From Leptobrachium leishanense (taxonomy: Eukaryota > Chordata > Amphibia > Anura > Megophryidae): a stretch of DNA of 64,000 nucleotides. Location of the stretch: NCBI GenBank assembly GCA_009667805.1, contig CM019063.1, forward strand, positions 62,612,506-62,676,505, written 5' to 3'. Below are positions 1 through 9,412 of the stretch, one piece after another. Below the pieces are notes generated by a model. That model worked only from the letters and a program-made list of their open reading frames with translations. It searched no databases and was not told the DNA's origin. The stretch's first letter is position 1; every line of letters starts with the position of its first letter. Made by a program: the position numbers and the translations under genes.

Positions 1-97
1 AGGCAGAGATATGGTAAGGCCTTCTTTGTCTCATCTCTCATGATGCAGCAGGGAACAGGCTAAATCTCCAATGGGCACATACCTTCACCTACATATC

Positions 98-1062
98 TGA
101 TCAGCGCAAACTATATTGCTATCAGAGTCTTGATGTTTCTCATCGATCAGCAGACCGTATATAGATGTACATGGAAAAAAATATATGAGAATATACAATA
201 GTGAATTATTTCAAAATATTGGGCGTTTGTACAGTATATAGCAGCGAAAAATATATCACTCACAAACATAGAGCCCAATCACTGGCTCTGAGTGGATCTG
301 TACATCTGGGTTGTTTCTTAATGATTGTCACAGGTAACCCACACCTTATAGGAGTAATTCTTCTTCACGTCTCAGAATGGCATAAAAGACAAGAAAACCA
401 GCGCAGCTTTCCTCATGTGAAATCTGAATGGAACGATTTATACAAGATGTTTAGCCAATTTCAAACTCACTCTTGTCAGAGCTTCCGTAGCTCTAAGGTC
501 AGCTGAGGAAGTCGCCTTGTGGGACGAAACACGTCCTGGAGACCTGTTGTACCTTGTTTTTATATTTTTTACATTTTATACTATATTAATTCTTTTAAAA
601 GATTTCCCACGTGTCCCTATGGTGGTTTTATGGATTTGCCCAACCTGAAAAAATCCACAAGTGCTGACCTTAGAGCTACGGAAACTCCAACAAGAGTGAG
701 TTTGAAATTGGCTAAACATCTTGTATAAATCGTTCCAATCAGATTTCACACAAGGAAAGCTGCGCTGGTTTTCTTGTCTTTTATGCCATTCTGAGACGTG
801 AAGAAGAATAACTCCTATAAGGTGTGGGTTACCTGTGAAAATCATAAGAAACAACCCAGATGTACAGATCCACTCAGAGCCAGTGATTGGGCTCTATGTT
901 TGTGAGTGAGATATTGTTTGCTGCTATATACAAACGCTCAATATTTTAAAATACTTCACTATTGTATATTCTCATATATTTTTTTCCATGTACATCTATA
1001 TACGGTCTGTTGATCGATGAGAGACATCAAGACCCTGATAGCAATATAGTTTGCGCTGATCA
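98..1062. repeat. Foldback element: ~400-bp inverted repeat with 159-bp spacer
   Basis: Bases 98-503 and 663-1062 are near-perfect reverse complements with scattered substitutions and small gaps; the spacer is 504-662. A 15-bp direct repeat, CACATACCTTCACCT, lies at 76-90 and again at 1169-1183, outside the arms, and looks like a long target-site duplication. The spacer begins inside a hammerhead-like motif (496-545). Open frames on opposite strands of the two arms are the same sequence read twice, and I see no protein domain. Inverted copies, a long direct repeat and a hammerhead motif together would fit a Penelope-like retroelement derivative; that is inference, because no reverse transcriptase is present. 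Confidence 0.8.
496..545 (+). ncRNA. Hammerhead-ribozyme-like motif, minimal stem III type
   Basis: The conserved core is present: CTGAGGA at 503-509 (consensus CUGANGA), GAAA at 526-529 and a GTC cleavage triplet at 533-535. Stem I pairs G502-C536 and A501-U537, then, across a 3-nt bulge (538-540), 500-496 with 541-545. Stem III is one C530-G533 pair closed by two bases plus A529-U534, the minimal form reported for hammerheads in Penelope-like elements. Stem II closes through 511-513 with 523-525. One extra A (510) sits between the core and stem II and there is a mismatch in stem II, so activity may be reduced. The fold was worked out by hand. Confidence 0.6.
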
Positions 1063-1183
1063 TATATATATATGATATTCTAACTATTGATATAGGGAAA
1101 ACCACCTTTCTGATCTAGCATTTGGGCGACTGGTGGTGGAACGTGTTTTGTGGCGCTTACCATAAATTCACATACCTTCACCT

Positions 1184-1824
1184 GTCTCACTTTCATATCT
1201 CCTACTGTTGGGTTAATTCTGGTAAAATGACATCAAAACTGTAAAGTTAAATCTACAGGAAAGAAAGTAGGAAAATTTTCCTGTTCGGCAATTTAATTAG
1301 CTTGTTGATTCGATGTATTCTTTGGAATTTTGGTTGTCGGACCACCTTAATGCTCCGTTTAGTGGTTAAAGTCTTTCAGCAGATACGATTGGGTTGCATG
1401 GCGGCCATGTTTCTGCAAGTCCCATGTAAAGTCTCCAGGCAGTTGACCTGGGCTTATTCTTCAAGCATTAATTCATCTTTTAATTACAATGATACCTCTT
1501 GATTACTGTCTGTTTTAGTTAACAGCCCTGTCATCTGGAAAAAAATATTTCTATAACGTAATTTCAAGACAATGACACAAGCAGGTTGATATCATTTCTC
1601 CCTAATCAAACTATAGCAGATTTAGAAAAATCCTCCCCCCTCAAGACCGTTTAGTATTTCACTGCAGAATGACAAACATGACTTTTTGTTCACGCTCATT
1701 CATAAATAAAAGACTACTTGTGATGTCATGTCTGAAGCCAGTCAAGATCTGGCATTTACAGATGTCACAGCATCACTACAATTCTAGAAAAACTTAACCG
1801 GTCAAACTTAATCCAGCACGGAAG
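1184..1824. other. No feature recognised
   Basis: AT-rich sequence. A 66-codon frame at 1302-1502 has no recognisable motif and no flanking support, so I see no gene or repeat here. Confidence 0.5.
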
Positions 1825-1990
1825 CCTGTAGTACATGGGTTCCTCTACGTCAGTAATGGCCATTCTTGGCACCATGGCTCTTTTGGAACTACATGTTCCA
1901 TGATGCCTGGTCTGCCTTAAAGCCGTTGGAGCATCAAGTGATATGTTGTTTCAAAATTTGGGGTGCCAAGGTCAGCCATCACTGCTCAAG
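1825..1990. mobile_element. Old palindromic hAT-like MITE remnant
   Basis: Two halves are imperfect reverse complements: CTTGGCACCATGG with ACTACATGTTCCATGATG on the left, and TTTGGGGTGCCAAGG on the right. The same vocabulary (ACTACATGT, CATCATGGG, GGTGCCAAGG) recurs at 34012-34050, 35922-35975, 46874-47000 and 47570-47692. This fits an ancient non-autonomous DNA transposon family; the hAT label is from general resemblance. Confidence 0.45.
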
Positions 1991-2019
1991 GTTATAAAGT
2001 CCTAAAAGTTTGAGGCTTT

Positions 2020-2490
2020 GGTGGGAGTGGTCAGGAAGAACATAGACAGGACTCTGGGAAGTCTGGGAAGACAAGTTAATGAGTTTCAAATAGGAGGGAT
2101 GGTAGACAAAGGTCATGGTAAAATGGTATGGAGAGAGGGAGAGTAGGTTGAAAAAGCAGGGTGGGAAACGGAAGGGGAAGAGGAGAACTGGAATGGTATG
2201 AAGGGTGGAAAATGGTAAAGTATGGCAAGATGGTCTGAGAAAGGATAGGCAATAGAATGAAAACTGCAATGGAGGAAAAGAAGACAAATCGTATTGGCCA
2301 GAAAATAAAAGTCAAACTTTAATGGGGAAGTAGACACATGGAAGAAAATTGTGATGGGGTAGAAGAGATAAGAGAGGGGTACTGAAAGAAAGCTAGGTTG
2401 TAGTAAGAGAAAGAGAACTCCGATCGGCCGTAGCAAAATAAAAGGCGAAGGAATGGATGATTGGAAGCGGAAAAATGAAAATGGAAAGAG
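2020..2490. repeat. Purine-rich (GGA/GAA) tract
   Basis: About 470 bp strongly biased to purines on the plus strand, rich in GGAAG, GAGAGGG and GGAAAAGA words. The bias creates several overlapping Ser/Pro/Phe-rich minus-strand frames of 79-107 codons; these are compositional artefacts. Confidence 0.6.
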
Positions 2491-2532
2491 CCTAGTGTGT
2501 CGTTAAACTAATATTGGGCCCTATGATTGTAA

Positions 2533-3040
2533 GAAAAGGGGGGGTGTTTGTGAGGGTCCTGAAAACGAGCAACAGCATTAGTGGCCTGCTCTACGGTGGG
2601 GCCCGCTCAGGTCTCACAAACAAGGTTGTAGCTTGTATGTGCCATTACAGGGATGAATGCTCCATATGCAAATCAGTCTGCTCTCACCCAGGAAGGGCGG
2701 TCAGTACTGATTGCCAAGGACATCATCCCTGCACGAGAGATGCAGCAACCCCCGATGATCGTTTCGGCCTTATTGGGTCTCGTCAGGAGGGTATAGCTGA
2801 CACCCCTTTAGGTGCATCAAGCAAGGGGTCCATCTCTCGTGCAGGGATGACGTCCTTGGCAATCAGTACTGGCCGCCCTTCCTGGGTGAGAGCAGACTGA
2901 TTTGCATATGGAGCATTCATCCCTGTAATGGCACATACAAGCTAAAACCCTGTGAGACCTGAGTGGCCGCACCGTAGAGCAGGCTGCTAGTGCTGTCGCT
3001 CGTTCTCAGGACCCTCACCCCCCCCCTTTTCTCACTATGA
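2533..3040. repeat. Foldback element: ~208-bp inverted repeat with 89-bp spacer
   Basis: Bases 2533-2742 and 2832-3040 are inverted copies at high identity: the left arm holds GGTCCTGAAAACGAGCAACA and the right arm its complement before a C-rich run. The spacer 2743-2831 carries a hammerhead-like motif on the minus strand. A diverged relative lies at 44655-45040, where the arm sequence recurs in direct rather than inverted order. The layout matches the 98-1062 element. The 128-codon frame across the left arm has no domain. Confidence 0.8.
2748..2792 (-). ncRNA. Hammerhead-ribozyme-like motif
   Basis: Read on the minus strand: CTGACGA at 2786-2780 (exact CUGANGA), GAAA at 2765-2762 followed by C2761, and a NUH-type triplet ATC at 2756-2754. 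Stem I pairs 2787-2792 with 2753-2748 (C-G, U-G, C-G, C-G, C-G, A-U). Stem II pairs G2779-C2766, C2777-G2768 and C2776-G2769 with one A-C mismatch. Stem III is a minimal CGAT/CATC loop in which the expected GUC has become AUC. Spacing and three-helix pairing fit a hammerhead; the AUC change and stem II mismatch suggest a weak or decayed ribozyme. Confidence 0.65.
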
Positions 3041-3047
3041 TTGTAAG

Positions 3048-3200
3048 AGTTACAGCAGCATTTATATAGCGCCAACAGATTCCAAAGCGCTTTACAATGA
3101 GGAAGAACAAACATGAGACATAATGACACATGAGGAAGAGACGGCCCTTCCCGAAGGATAATTGTCCTGTAAACATAGCACTTTATACAGCCAGAGATCA
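3048..3200 (-). mobile_element. L2 LINE 3' end fragment
   Basis: Contains the L2-type 3' end read on the minus strand: a word equivalent to AGCGCTTTGGAATCTG followed by TTGGCGCTATATAAATG. The same ending recurs at 22458-22605, 32196-32340, 34885-35033, 40655-40798 and 55668-55820. Confidence 0.65.
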
Positions 3201-3240
3201 CTGTAAGAGGTTGCTCTACCAAGCCATGGATTATGCAGCT

Positions 3241-3638
3241 GATACATGGCTTGAATGCCTTATACGTGTACCAATGGGATAAGAGGACCCTTTAAATCAC
3301 GTGTATCTAATTGCGGAGAACTCGCTAAGATTTATAGGTTAAGATTTATAGGTTAAGAAATGCACTTCAATAGTCTGGCTCGATATCAAATCAATTTCTG
3401 TGGGTTTCATAACTAGTTTGATATGAGTTATAGCTTGCTATCCTTGCACCTGCTGCGTTTGGCAGCTAAACGCGCGGTGAAAACGACATCAAATATTTTC
3501 AGCACTTAATATCTGCTGTTGCTTTGCTCCAACTGTTTGAAATATTGAACGAATGTGATTCTTACTGAGAATGGAATTTAACACCTAACGCGCATAACGT
3601 GTTGAGGATTCATTTCTTGTTGTGCTCGCAAAGTTATT
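3241..3638. other. No feature recognised
   Basis: About 400 bp of AT-rich sequence. The only pattern noted is a short direct duplication, AAGATTTATAGGTT, at about 3328-3356. Confidence 0.5.
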
Positions 3639-5107
3639 TTAAGAGACCACTACCACCAAAAAATGAAATGTCCTTATTGTGTTTATTTATGTTGCTGATA
3701 TCTTACATGTGCTTTGTTTTTATCTTGTTTGTTTAGTTTAGAAAATATTTTCCTCTATACGTGTCACTGAGTGCATCCATTGTGTGATATTTTCCTCTAT
3801 ATGTGTCACTGGGTGCATCCATTGTGTGATATTTTCCTCTATACGTGTCACTGAGTGCATCCATTGTGTGATATTTTCCTCTATGTCTCACTGGGTGCAT
3901 CCATTGTGTGATATTTTCCTCTATACGTGTCACTGAGTGCATCCTTTGTGTGATATTTTCCTCTATATGTGTCACTGGGTGCATCCATTGTGTGATATTT
4001 TCCTCTATACGTGTCACTGAGTGCATCCATTGTGTGATATTTTCCTCTATGTGTCACTGAGTGCATCCATTGTGTGATATTTTCCTCTATGTCTCACTGG
4101 GTGCATCCATTGTGTGATATTTTCCTCTATACGTGTCACTGAGTGCATCCATTGTGTGATATTTTCCTCTATGTGTCACTGAGTGCATCCATTGTGTGAT
4201 ATTTTCCTCTATGTCTCACTGGGTGCATCCATTGTGTGATATTTTCCTCTATACGTGTCACTGAGTGCATCCATTGTGTGATATTTTCCTCTATACGTGT
4301 CACTGAGTGCATCCATTGTGTGATATTTTCCTCTATACGTCTCACTGAGTGCATCCATTGTGTGATATTTTCCTCTGTACGTGTCACTGGGTGCATCCAT
4401 TGTGTGATATTTTCCTCTATACGTGTCACTGAGTGCATCCATTGTGTGATATTTTCCTCTATATGTGTCACTGGGTGCATCCATTGTGTGATATTTTCCT
4501 CTATACGTGTCACTGAGTGCATCCATTGTGTGATATTTTCCTCTATGTGTCACTGAGTGCATCCATTGTGTGATATTTTCCTCTATGTTTCACTGGGTGC
4601 ATCCATTGTGTGATATTTTCCTCTATACGTGTCACTGAGCGCATCCATTGTGTGATATTTTCCTCTGTACGTGTCACTGGGTGCATCCATTGTGTGATAT
4701 TTTCCTCTATACGTGTCACTGAGTGCATCCATTGTGTGATATTTTCCTCTATATCTGTCACTGGGTGCATCCATTGTGTGATATTTTGTGTTGTAAACTG
4801 CCCCCCCCCCCGTATCTTTCCATCACTTGCTCCTTACTGTGTGGTTTTGGTCATAGAATGGAGTGAATGGGTCAGTCACCGACTCCCATCATTGTATTGT
4901 GTGGGATATATTCAAAGGACATCACCAGGGAGTAGATTAGAAGTCTTTTAAGTTCCTGTCTTATCACATTCAACTGCCATCTCTTTTCTTGAGTACCCAG
5001 AACAATAATAGCCCCCTGCAGCCTTATCCATCTCATTAAACTGTTAAATACTGTAGATTAGATCAGCCACAGAATTAAAGAAAAGCCTTTGGTAAATGTT
5101 GCCTTAT
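3639..5107. mobile_element. TTAA-type MITE, copy A, carrying an expanded minisatellite (3' truncated)
   Basis: It starts TTAAGAGACCACTACCACC, equivalent to the ends of the copies at 36826 (TTAAAGGGCCAGTACCACC) and 55885 (TTAACGGGCAGCTGCCACC). Order: terminal repeat, a conserved stretch with TTGCTGATATCTTACATG, a ~41-bp tandem array, then a unique 3' segment (TAGAATGGAGT, ATCACCAGGG) up to about 5107. The normal 3' terminus, GTGGTAGTGTCCCTTTAA, is missing because poly-T and another element follow. TTAA ends with a TTAAAGG-like terminus fit the T2/Kolobok MITEs known in Xenopus; superfamily placement is inference. Confidence 0.75.
3740..4792. repeat. ~41-bp minisatellite inside the MITE (about 25 units)
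   Basis: Head-to-tail units read GATATTTTCCTCTATACGTG then TCACTGAGTGCATCCATTGTGT. Two main lengths occur, ~42 bp with TATACGTG or TATATGTG and ~36-38 bp with a shortened TATGTG or TATGTC. A second polymorphism is GAGTGCATCC versus GGGTGCATCC. The 42-bp unit is 14 codons, which keeps frames open on both strands and explains the repetitive open frames here. Confidence 0.9.
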
Positions 5108-5149
5108 GGAAAAAAAAATCTTTTTTTTTTTTAAAATAGTTTTTTCTTT

Positions 5150-5336
5150 TTTCTGTAACAGCCCTTTTTATTATCATTCATTGAATCTTATATGTAAATT
5201 CCAGACATTTTCATTCTGTAGTTTCTTTGCAAACAGCGTTTCACTTTTCAAACATTCAAGCGTACTGTTTTTTTTTTCACTCCTTTTGTCTGCGGTGTCG
5301 GGTTTTTCCGGCGGCTGCTCTGCGCTCTAATCGGCG
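5150..5336 (+). mobile_element. Fragment of the CAGGGTTATTCAG-ended family
   Basis: Shares AACAGCCCTTTTTATTATCA, AAATTCCAGACATTTTC, TAGTTTCTTTGCAAACAG and TCTGCGGTGTCGG with 45141-45350, and more distantly with 21740-21900 and 57660-57830. Only the middle of the element is present, between copy A of the MITE and the next TTAA element. Confidence 0.55.
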
Positions 5337-5337
5337 G

Positions 5338-5945
5338 CTTCACCCCTTCACAACCGTGATCCTAAATACACGGTCAGCACAGCAGTAGCAGACACAGCAG
5401 CCCGAGATCGTGTCAAGGCAAATATTGTACGTGTTTCACTCTAACATGGTCTTTCCCAACCCTGGTCCTCAGGTCCCCGTAACAGGCCAGATTTTGCAGA
5501 TCACCTTGGGGAAATGCAGACTGAATCCTGCAATCACTGAGCAGCAAATCATATCACCTGTGCTGCGCTTCACATATCCTGCAAACCTGGCCTGTTTGGG
5601 GGACCTGAGGACCAGGGTTGGGAACCACTGATCTAGAAGATGCCCTCAAAGTTGTAGTACCCTAAGCATGATGCTTGAGGTACTAACCCTTTTTTTAAAC
5701 CAGCTTGGTTTTGTGTCTGACAGACTTTTCCCCCACTCATCCTGCACAGAGACCTAAACTGCAGTAACTCCTTTCGGCCATCAGATGGCGACATCTGCCT
5801 GCCAAATAGGTTATTACAGGAAGAAATACATTGGGAATATTCGCAAATTAATATAATTTATTAAAAATGATTTTAAAAAAACACTGATTCCTGACACCGT
5901 TTATTTTTTTTAAATCACTTGGTAGTGAAGGGGTTTAAATGATTA
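5338..5945. mobile_element. TTAACCCCTTCA-ended element, degenerate copy
   Basis: Begins CACCCCTTCACAACCGTG and ends GGTAGTGAAGGGGTTTAA, matching the cleaner copy at 18259-22227 (TTAACCCCTTCATGAC ... GGTAGTGAAGGGGTTAA). The two share an internal block: CATGATGCTTGAGGTACT here against CACGATGCCCGAGGTGCT there, then ACTTTTCCCC and GGCGACATCTG. It is interrupted by a small hAT-Charlie-like MITE at 5445-5630. Confidence 0.6.
5445..5630. mobile_element. 186-bp hAT-Charlie-like MITE
   Basis: Terminal inverted repeats: CCCAACCCTGGTCCTCAGG near the left end and CCTGAGGACCAGGGTTGGG near the right, followed by AACCACTG. The right flank ATCTAGAA and left flank CACTCTAA are consistent with a decayed 8-bp TCTAGA-centred duplication, usual for Charlie-type hAT elements. 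Confidence 0.65.
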
Positions 5946-6255
5946 TAATTGCGGCTTTTGTAGTGCATACAGCCTTGATTGGTGACATCAGATGTGCCTT
6001 TTGGGGCATGGTCTTGATAAAGATGATGGAAATTGTGTCACCAGATCTGGTTTTACTTGTTTATGCGGATAGAGAAAAAAAGAAATAATGCTTTTTGTTT
6101 TTTTTCCTTCAATCAGCTCAAACCAGCAGATTATAACGGGTTAGGGTTTGGCTGAGCCTTCTTCTCCTTCCCCTGGCCTTCCTATTGTAATAAATGGAAA
6201 ATATCCCTGTGTCCCATAAACACATTGTAGTGTCTATTTAGCCTAGAGATTAGTT

Positions 6256-6775
6256 TTAACCCCTTAGTGACCGGGCGGTTTTACGACTGCTAGTCTGAAA
6301 GTGCCCGCTGCTGTTTTTACGTTTATGCACTGTTTGTGTTTAGGTCAAATTTTCCTCTTACTCCTCTTACATCGCACATATGGCGACGACGTCAGTGGGT
6401 GATGTCAGCCACTTCTGGGTTTGATCCAGCACCTAAGGGGTTAAAGAGAGGCACTACTGAAAAAGCGATACCTTTCTTTTTTGCCTAAGTGGATCCATTT
6501 GGGAGAGAGAGGACCCTCCCCCTTCCCCATTCTCCACTGCAGGCACCTGGGGCGCCTGGCGAAGCGGTCATCATGCACGGTGATGATGTCATCGTGACAG
6601 CCAGGCCCCACGAATAGGCGGGACAGACTCCACGCTTGCCAGACCGCCAGAGAGGTGAGTATAGGGAGGAAGGGAGGATTAGATCACCGTGACGTACATA
6701 GTACGTCTTTGGTTGTTAAGGGGATTTTTTTTTCTCAGGCCATACTATGTACGTCCACAGTCGGGAAGGGGTTAA
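6256..6775. mobile_element. 520-bp TTAA-flanked non-autonomous element
   Basis: Left end TTAACCCCTTAGTGACC and right end GTCGGGAAGGGGTTAA give a short imperfect inverted repeat bounded by TTAA. Inside, GTACATAGTACGTC and CATACTATGTACGTCC form a second inverted pair near the right end. No coding frame is visible. TTAA target choice fits piggyBac or Kolobok mobilisation; which one is unknown. Confidence 0.6.
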
Positions 6776-7368
6776 ATTATTATTTTAAGGAAAACTATAA
6801 GAGGTTCTAGACGCCCATGAATACATAGAAATTGATTATTACCCTGCACTCATCCGCTTCCACACTGTTGCAGTCTGAGATCAGAAGAACAAAATCCATT
6901 CAATTCAATCCCACAAACAGTGAAATCAGCATCAATAAAGCGACAAACGCGCGTTTCTCAACAGCGCCTCAAAGTGAAGGTTTATTTGTGTTGGTCAACA
7001 CTCCATGAAGAGCTGGAGCAAATGTCTTGTACTGACCTGGATCTTTGATCTACGGATTGAGTTACATAACGAGCGGGGAGAGTCGTTTAGTCTGACCCAT
7101 TATTTTTGTTTTCTCTGTGTATAAAGGGACGACTAATGAAAAGTGAAAAGGCAAACACTTTACTGGATCTCCAGGCTGCAAATAATGACTTGTTAACACT
7201 TCATTTCTCATTAAGTCAGCGGCAGGGGAATATGGAAAGCATTAGGGACGAACCATGAGGAATGCATCAGGCTAACGTGCGGGGGTATCCCGGCCATACT
7301 TGTCATGTTACTGGTGAAACCAAGTGTTAGTTGTGTTTATTGTGTGCATGGTTTGCAGCACACTAATA
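6776..7368. other. No feature recognised
   Basis: Mixed-composition sequence with no long open frame, repeat or terminal-repeat signature that I can identify. Confidence 0.5.
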
Positions 7369-7370
7369 TA

Positions 7371-7838
7371 CACTGCGGGGCCAAAAATAAAGTCACACAC
7401 TGAAATAATTGGTTGTCACTTTTTGCTGGGTTTGCGGCACGCATTCGCCGCGGCATCGTCTAGATAACCTCATGCAATGTCACAGCATTTATTCGCATCC
7501 AGAGTCACATTAACTTGCGACCAAGATCTTGTATTGATGATGGGAGAGTCGCGGCGCTGCGTAAAGTCTTCTCCAGCACATTATCCCAAAGATTCTCAAT
7601 GGGGTTAAGGTCTGGACTGTGCAGTGGCCAATCCTTGTGTGAAAATGATGTCTCGTGCTCCCTGAACCACTCTTGCACAATTTGAGCCCGATGAATCCTG
7701 GCATTGTCATCTTGGAATATGCCCGCTGTGCCATCAGGGGAGAAAAAGCCCATTGATGGAAAAACCTGCTCATTCAGTATATTCAGGGAGTCACATGACC
7801 TCATTTTTTGCAGCTGAAACATAGTAATCACTGCACGA
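7371..7838 (-). pseudogene. Tc1-like transposon, internally deleted, C-terminal transposase remnant
   Basis: The plus-strand left end, CACTGCGGGGCCAAAAATAA, is preceded by a TA and is a Tc1-type terminus. The minus strand encodes a 108-codon transposase segment: the second catalytic Asp in [14 protein letters not shown], then [20 protein letters not shown] with the third acidic residue in NPIENLW. The DNA-binding domain and first catalytic Asp are missing, so it cannot be active alone. The copy at 55219 is cut at nearly the same internal point, so both may derive from one deletion derivative. No second terminal repeat is visible near 7838. Confidence 0.85.
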
Positions 7839-8270
7839 CATATACCTAACTATATATTTCCTAACCACAATGCATTTCACTCACCTCTCCTGAAACTCCA
7901 GTAACAATAAGTACCCCAGTGTAAAAAATCCTCAATGCAGAAAAATAGGATATATCCATCCCAGTATAGACACTCTCAAATTTTCGAGTATAACTATTGC
8001 ACTTACTGTATAATTAAACTATACATACACTATATAACTACTGCACTTACTGAAACTTCTCCTACTGTAATGTGACCTGTAAAGTGCGGAGTACGCCTGT
8101 TACTGCTATATAAATAATTTACATTGCTTTAAGCCTGCCAACAACGTCAAACTACATTTCCACCATTTTATTCAACAAAGCTCAGATTTAAGAATTTTTC
8201 AACATGTGGTAAAATCTGTTTTAATGTACCCATGCATGAAGCTGTTGTTGTTGGTTTTTGAATGTGTTGA
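7839..8270. other. AT-rich stretch with a short LINE-tail-like fragment
   Basis: Mostly featureless. Bases 8077-8135 (CTGTAATGTGACCTGTAAAG ... CTATATAAATAA) resemble 8762-8826 and end like an L2-type LINE tail. Confidence 0.45.
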
Positions 8271-8696
8271 GGCTAGGGTCAGACGAACGCATTTTTTGCG
8301 TTGTCTGTGAAAAAGTGCGTTTGAACGAATGGACGCATTTTTTCACGGAATACGCGATAGCGGTCATACGATGCGCCTTTTCGTCCGTGATTTTGTACGG
8401 ATCATCAATAAAACCCTTTATGTGTCTGGACGTTATGTTGGCCGGACATTAGCAGCGTCTGACGTCTCCCAATCACGCACACACGCCTCTAGCGGACGCA
8501 GCGCACTCTGTACGTCCGTACTAGCGGTTTGACGTTCTAGAAAAAATGCGTTCGTTTGCCACTTGCGTTGCGCAGACGAACTTTCGTGCGGCCGTACTTC
8601 GTGTGTTCCCCGGCATTGGACGTCATTTGCTGCTAGCACGGCCGTGATTTCGTGCGGCTAAACACACGATAAAACTGCTTTCGTCTGACCCTAGCC
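8271..8696 (+). mobile_element. PIF/Harbinger-like MITE, copy 1
   Basis: Ends are GGCTAGGGTCAGAC and GTCTGACCCTAGCC, a perfect 14-bp terminal inverted repeat, flanked by TGA on both sides (8268-8270, 8697-8699). Length is 426 bp, CpG-rich. Related copies lie at 12708-13134 (opposite orientation), 16960-17384 and 19659-19992; the second has TAA/TAA flanks and the fourth TTA/TTA, so the target is TWA-like. This matches PIF/Harbinger 3-bp duplications. Internal frames are open in several copies but show no transposase motif. Confidence 0.85.
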
Positions 8697-8761
8697 TGAC
8701 TGGAGTGCTCTCTCCCTGGTTTTGATATATATATATATATACTGTATTACTACTGCACCTC

Positions 8762-8826
8762 CCTCTACTGTAATGTAACCTGTAAAGCACTGAGTACACC
8801 TGTTAGTGCTGTATAAATAAAATAAA
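8762..8826 (+). mobile_element. LINE (L2-like) 3' tail fragment
   Basis: CTGTAATGTAACCTGTAAAG followed by GTTAGTGCTGTATAAATAAA has the form of an L2-type 3' end. It is a second copy of the fragment at 8077-8135, on the other side of the Harbinger-like MITE. Confidence 0.45.
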
Positions 8827-8873
8827 CATAGATGGTGTAACTACTACACTTACTTTACCCCTACTATAGGGCT

Positions 8874-9412
8874 AAACTACAATCCTAGCGTTAAAACGCG
8901 GGTGCAAGGGAGGAAAAACTGCTCCTGCAGTTTTCCCCCTTGCGCCCGCTTTTTAACGCTGGATTACAATGAAGGCACAAAAAATGCTGCCTGCATTGTT
9001 TCCGCCCGTTAAAATCCTGGATGCTTGCGGCAGCGCCGAGCGCAGCCACGAGCATCCACTCGATGGAGTCCATAGCACTCCATTGAGTTCCCCCCTGCCG
9101 GTCGCATGACCAGCCAAATCTCGCCTCACGAGATCCGGCCGGTTAGCATAGTGATACGCAGGGAGAGACTGGGGGGACTTTTTCCCCCAGTCTTTTCCTG
9201 CTCCCGCCGGACGGAGGAGACGGTTGGAGCCGCGGTCCTCGCCGCAGGACAGAGGGTGAGTATAGGATGCTATGTACGTTGTAGCATGTGCCTTGCATGT
9301 CTTATGTAGATTGTGTGGAAAATAATCGCCATTCTTTGACTCACAGCCCTCGTCTGCCAATGTTTAGCAAAGCCAAAGCCGCTGCAATATCGTTAAAGCT
9401 AAACTAGACTCC
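8874..9412 (-). mobile_element. CpG-rich PIF-like element, reverse copy
   Basis: Read on the minus strand, this matches the flanks of the CR1 insertion in 53015-54195: GTGCTATGGACTCCAT, a GGATGCT(C/T)G(T/C)GGC block, GTCATG(C/T)GACCGGC and TTTTA(A/G)CGCTA near the end. The left boundary reads GGGCTAAACTACAATCC; a similar word in the same orientation (GCTAAACTAGACTCC, 9398-9412) marks the right side, giving direct rather than inverted ends. No transposase is visible. Confidence 0.5.

Noticed and set aside
201..854. Matching frames on opposite strands, suggestive of paired genes
   Set aside because: They are the two arms of one inverted repeat, so the same sequence is read twice; no domain is recognisable.
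1128..1165. Possible second, reversed hammerhead core near the right edge of the first foldback element
   Set aside because: Only a CAAAACACGTTCC-like stretch resembles GAAACACGTCC. A CUGANGA box and the stem I pairing could not be found.
2076..2436. Overlapping Ser/Pro/Phe-rich minus-strand frames
   Set aside because: These are compositional artefacts of a purine-rich tract; no motif and no codon bias beyond base composition.
4169..4770. Repetitive protein-like frames on both strands over the 41-bp minisatellite (also 55922-56597)
   Set aside because: The 42-bp unit is a multiple of three and stop-free in several frames. Opposite-strand frames are equally open, and the array lies inside a MITE.
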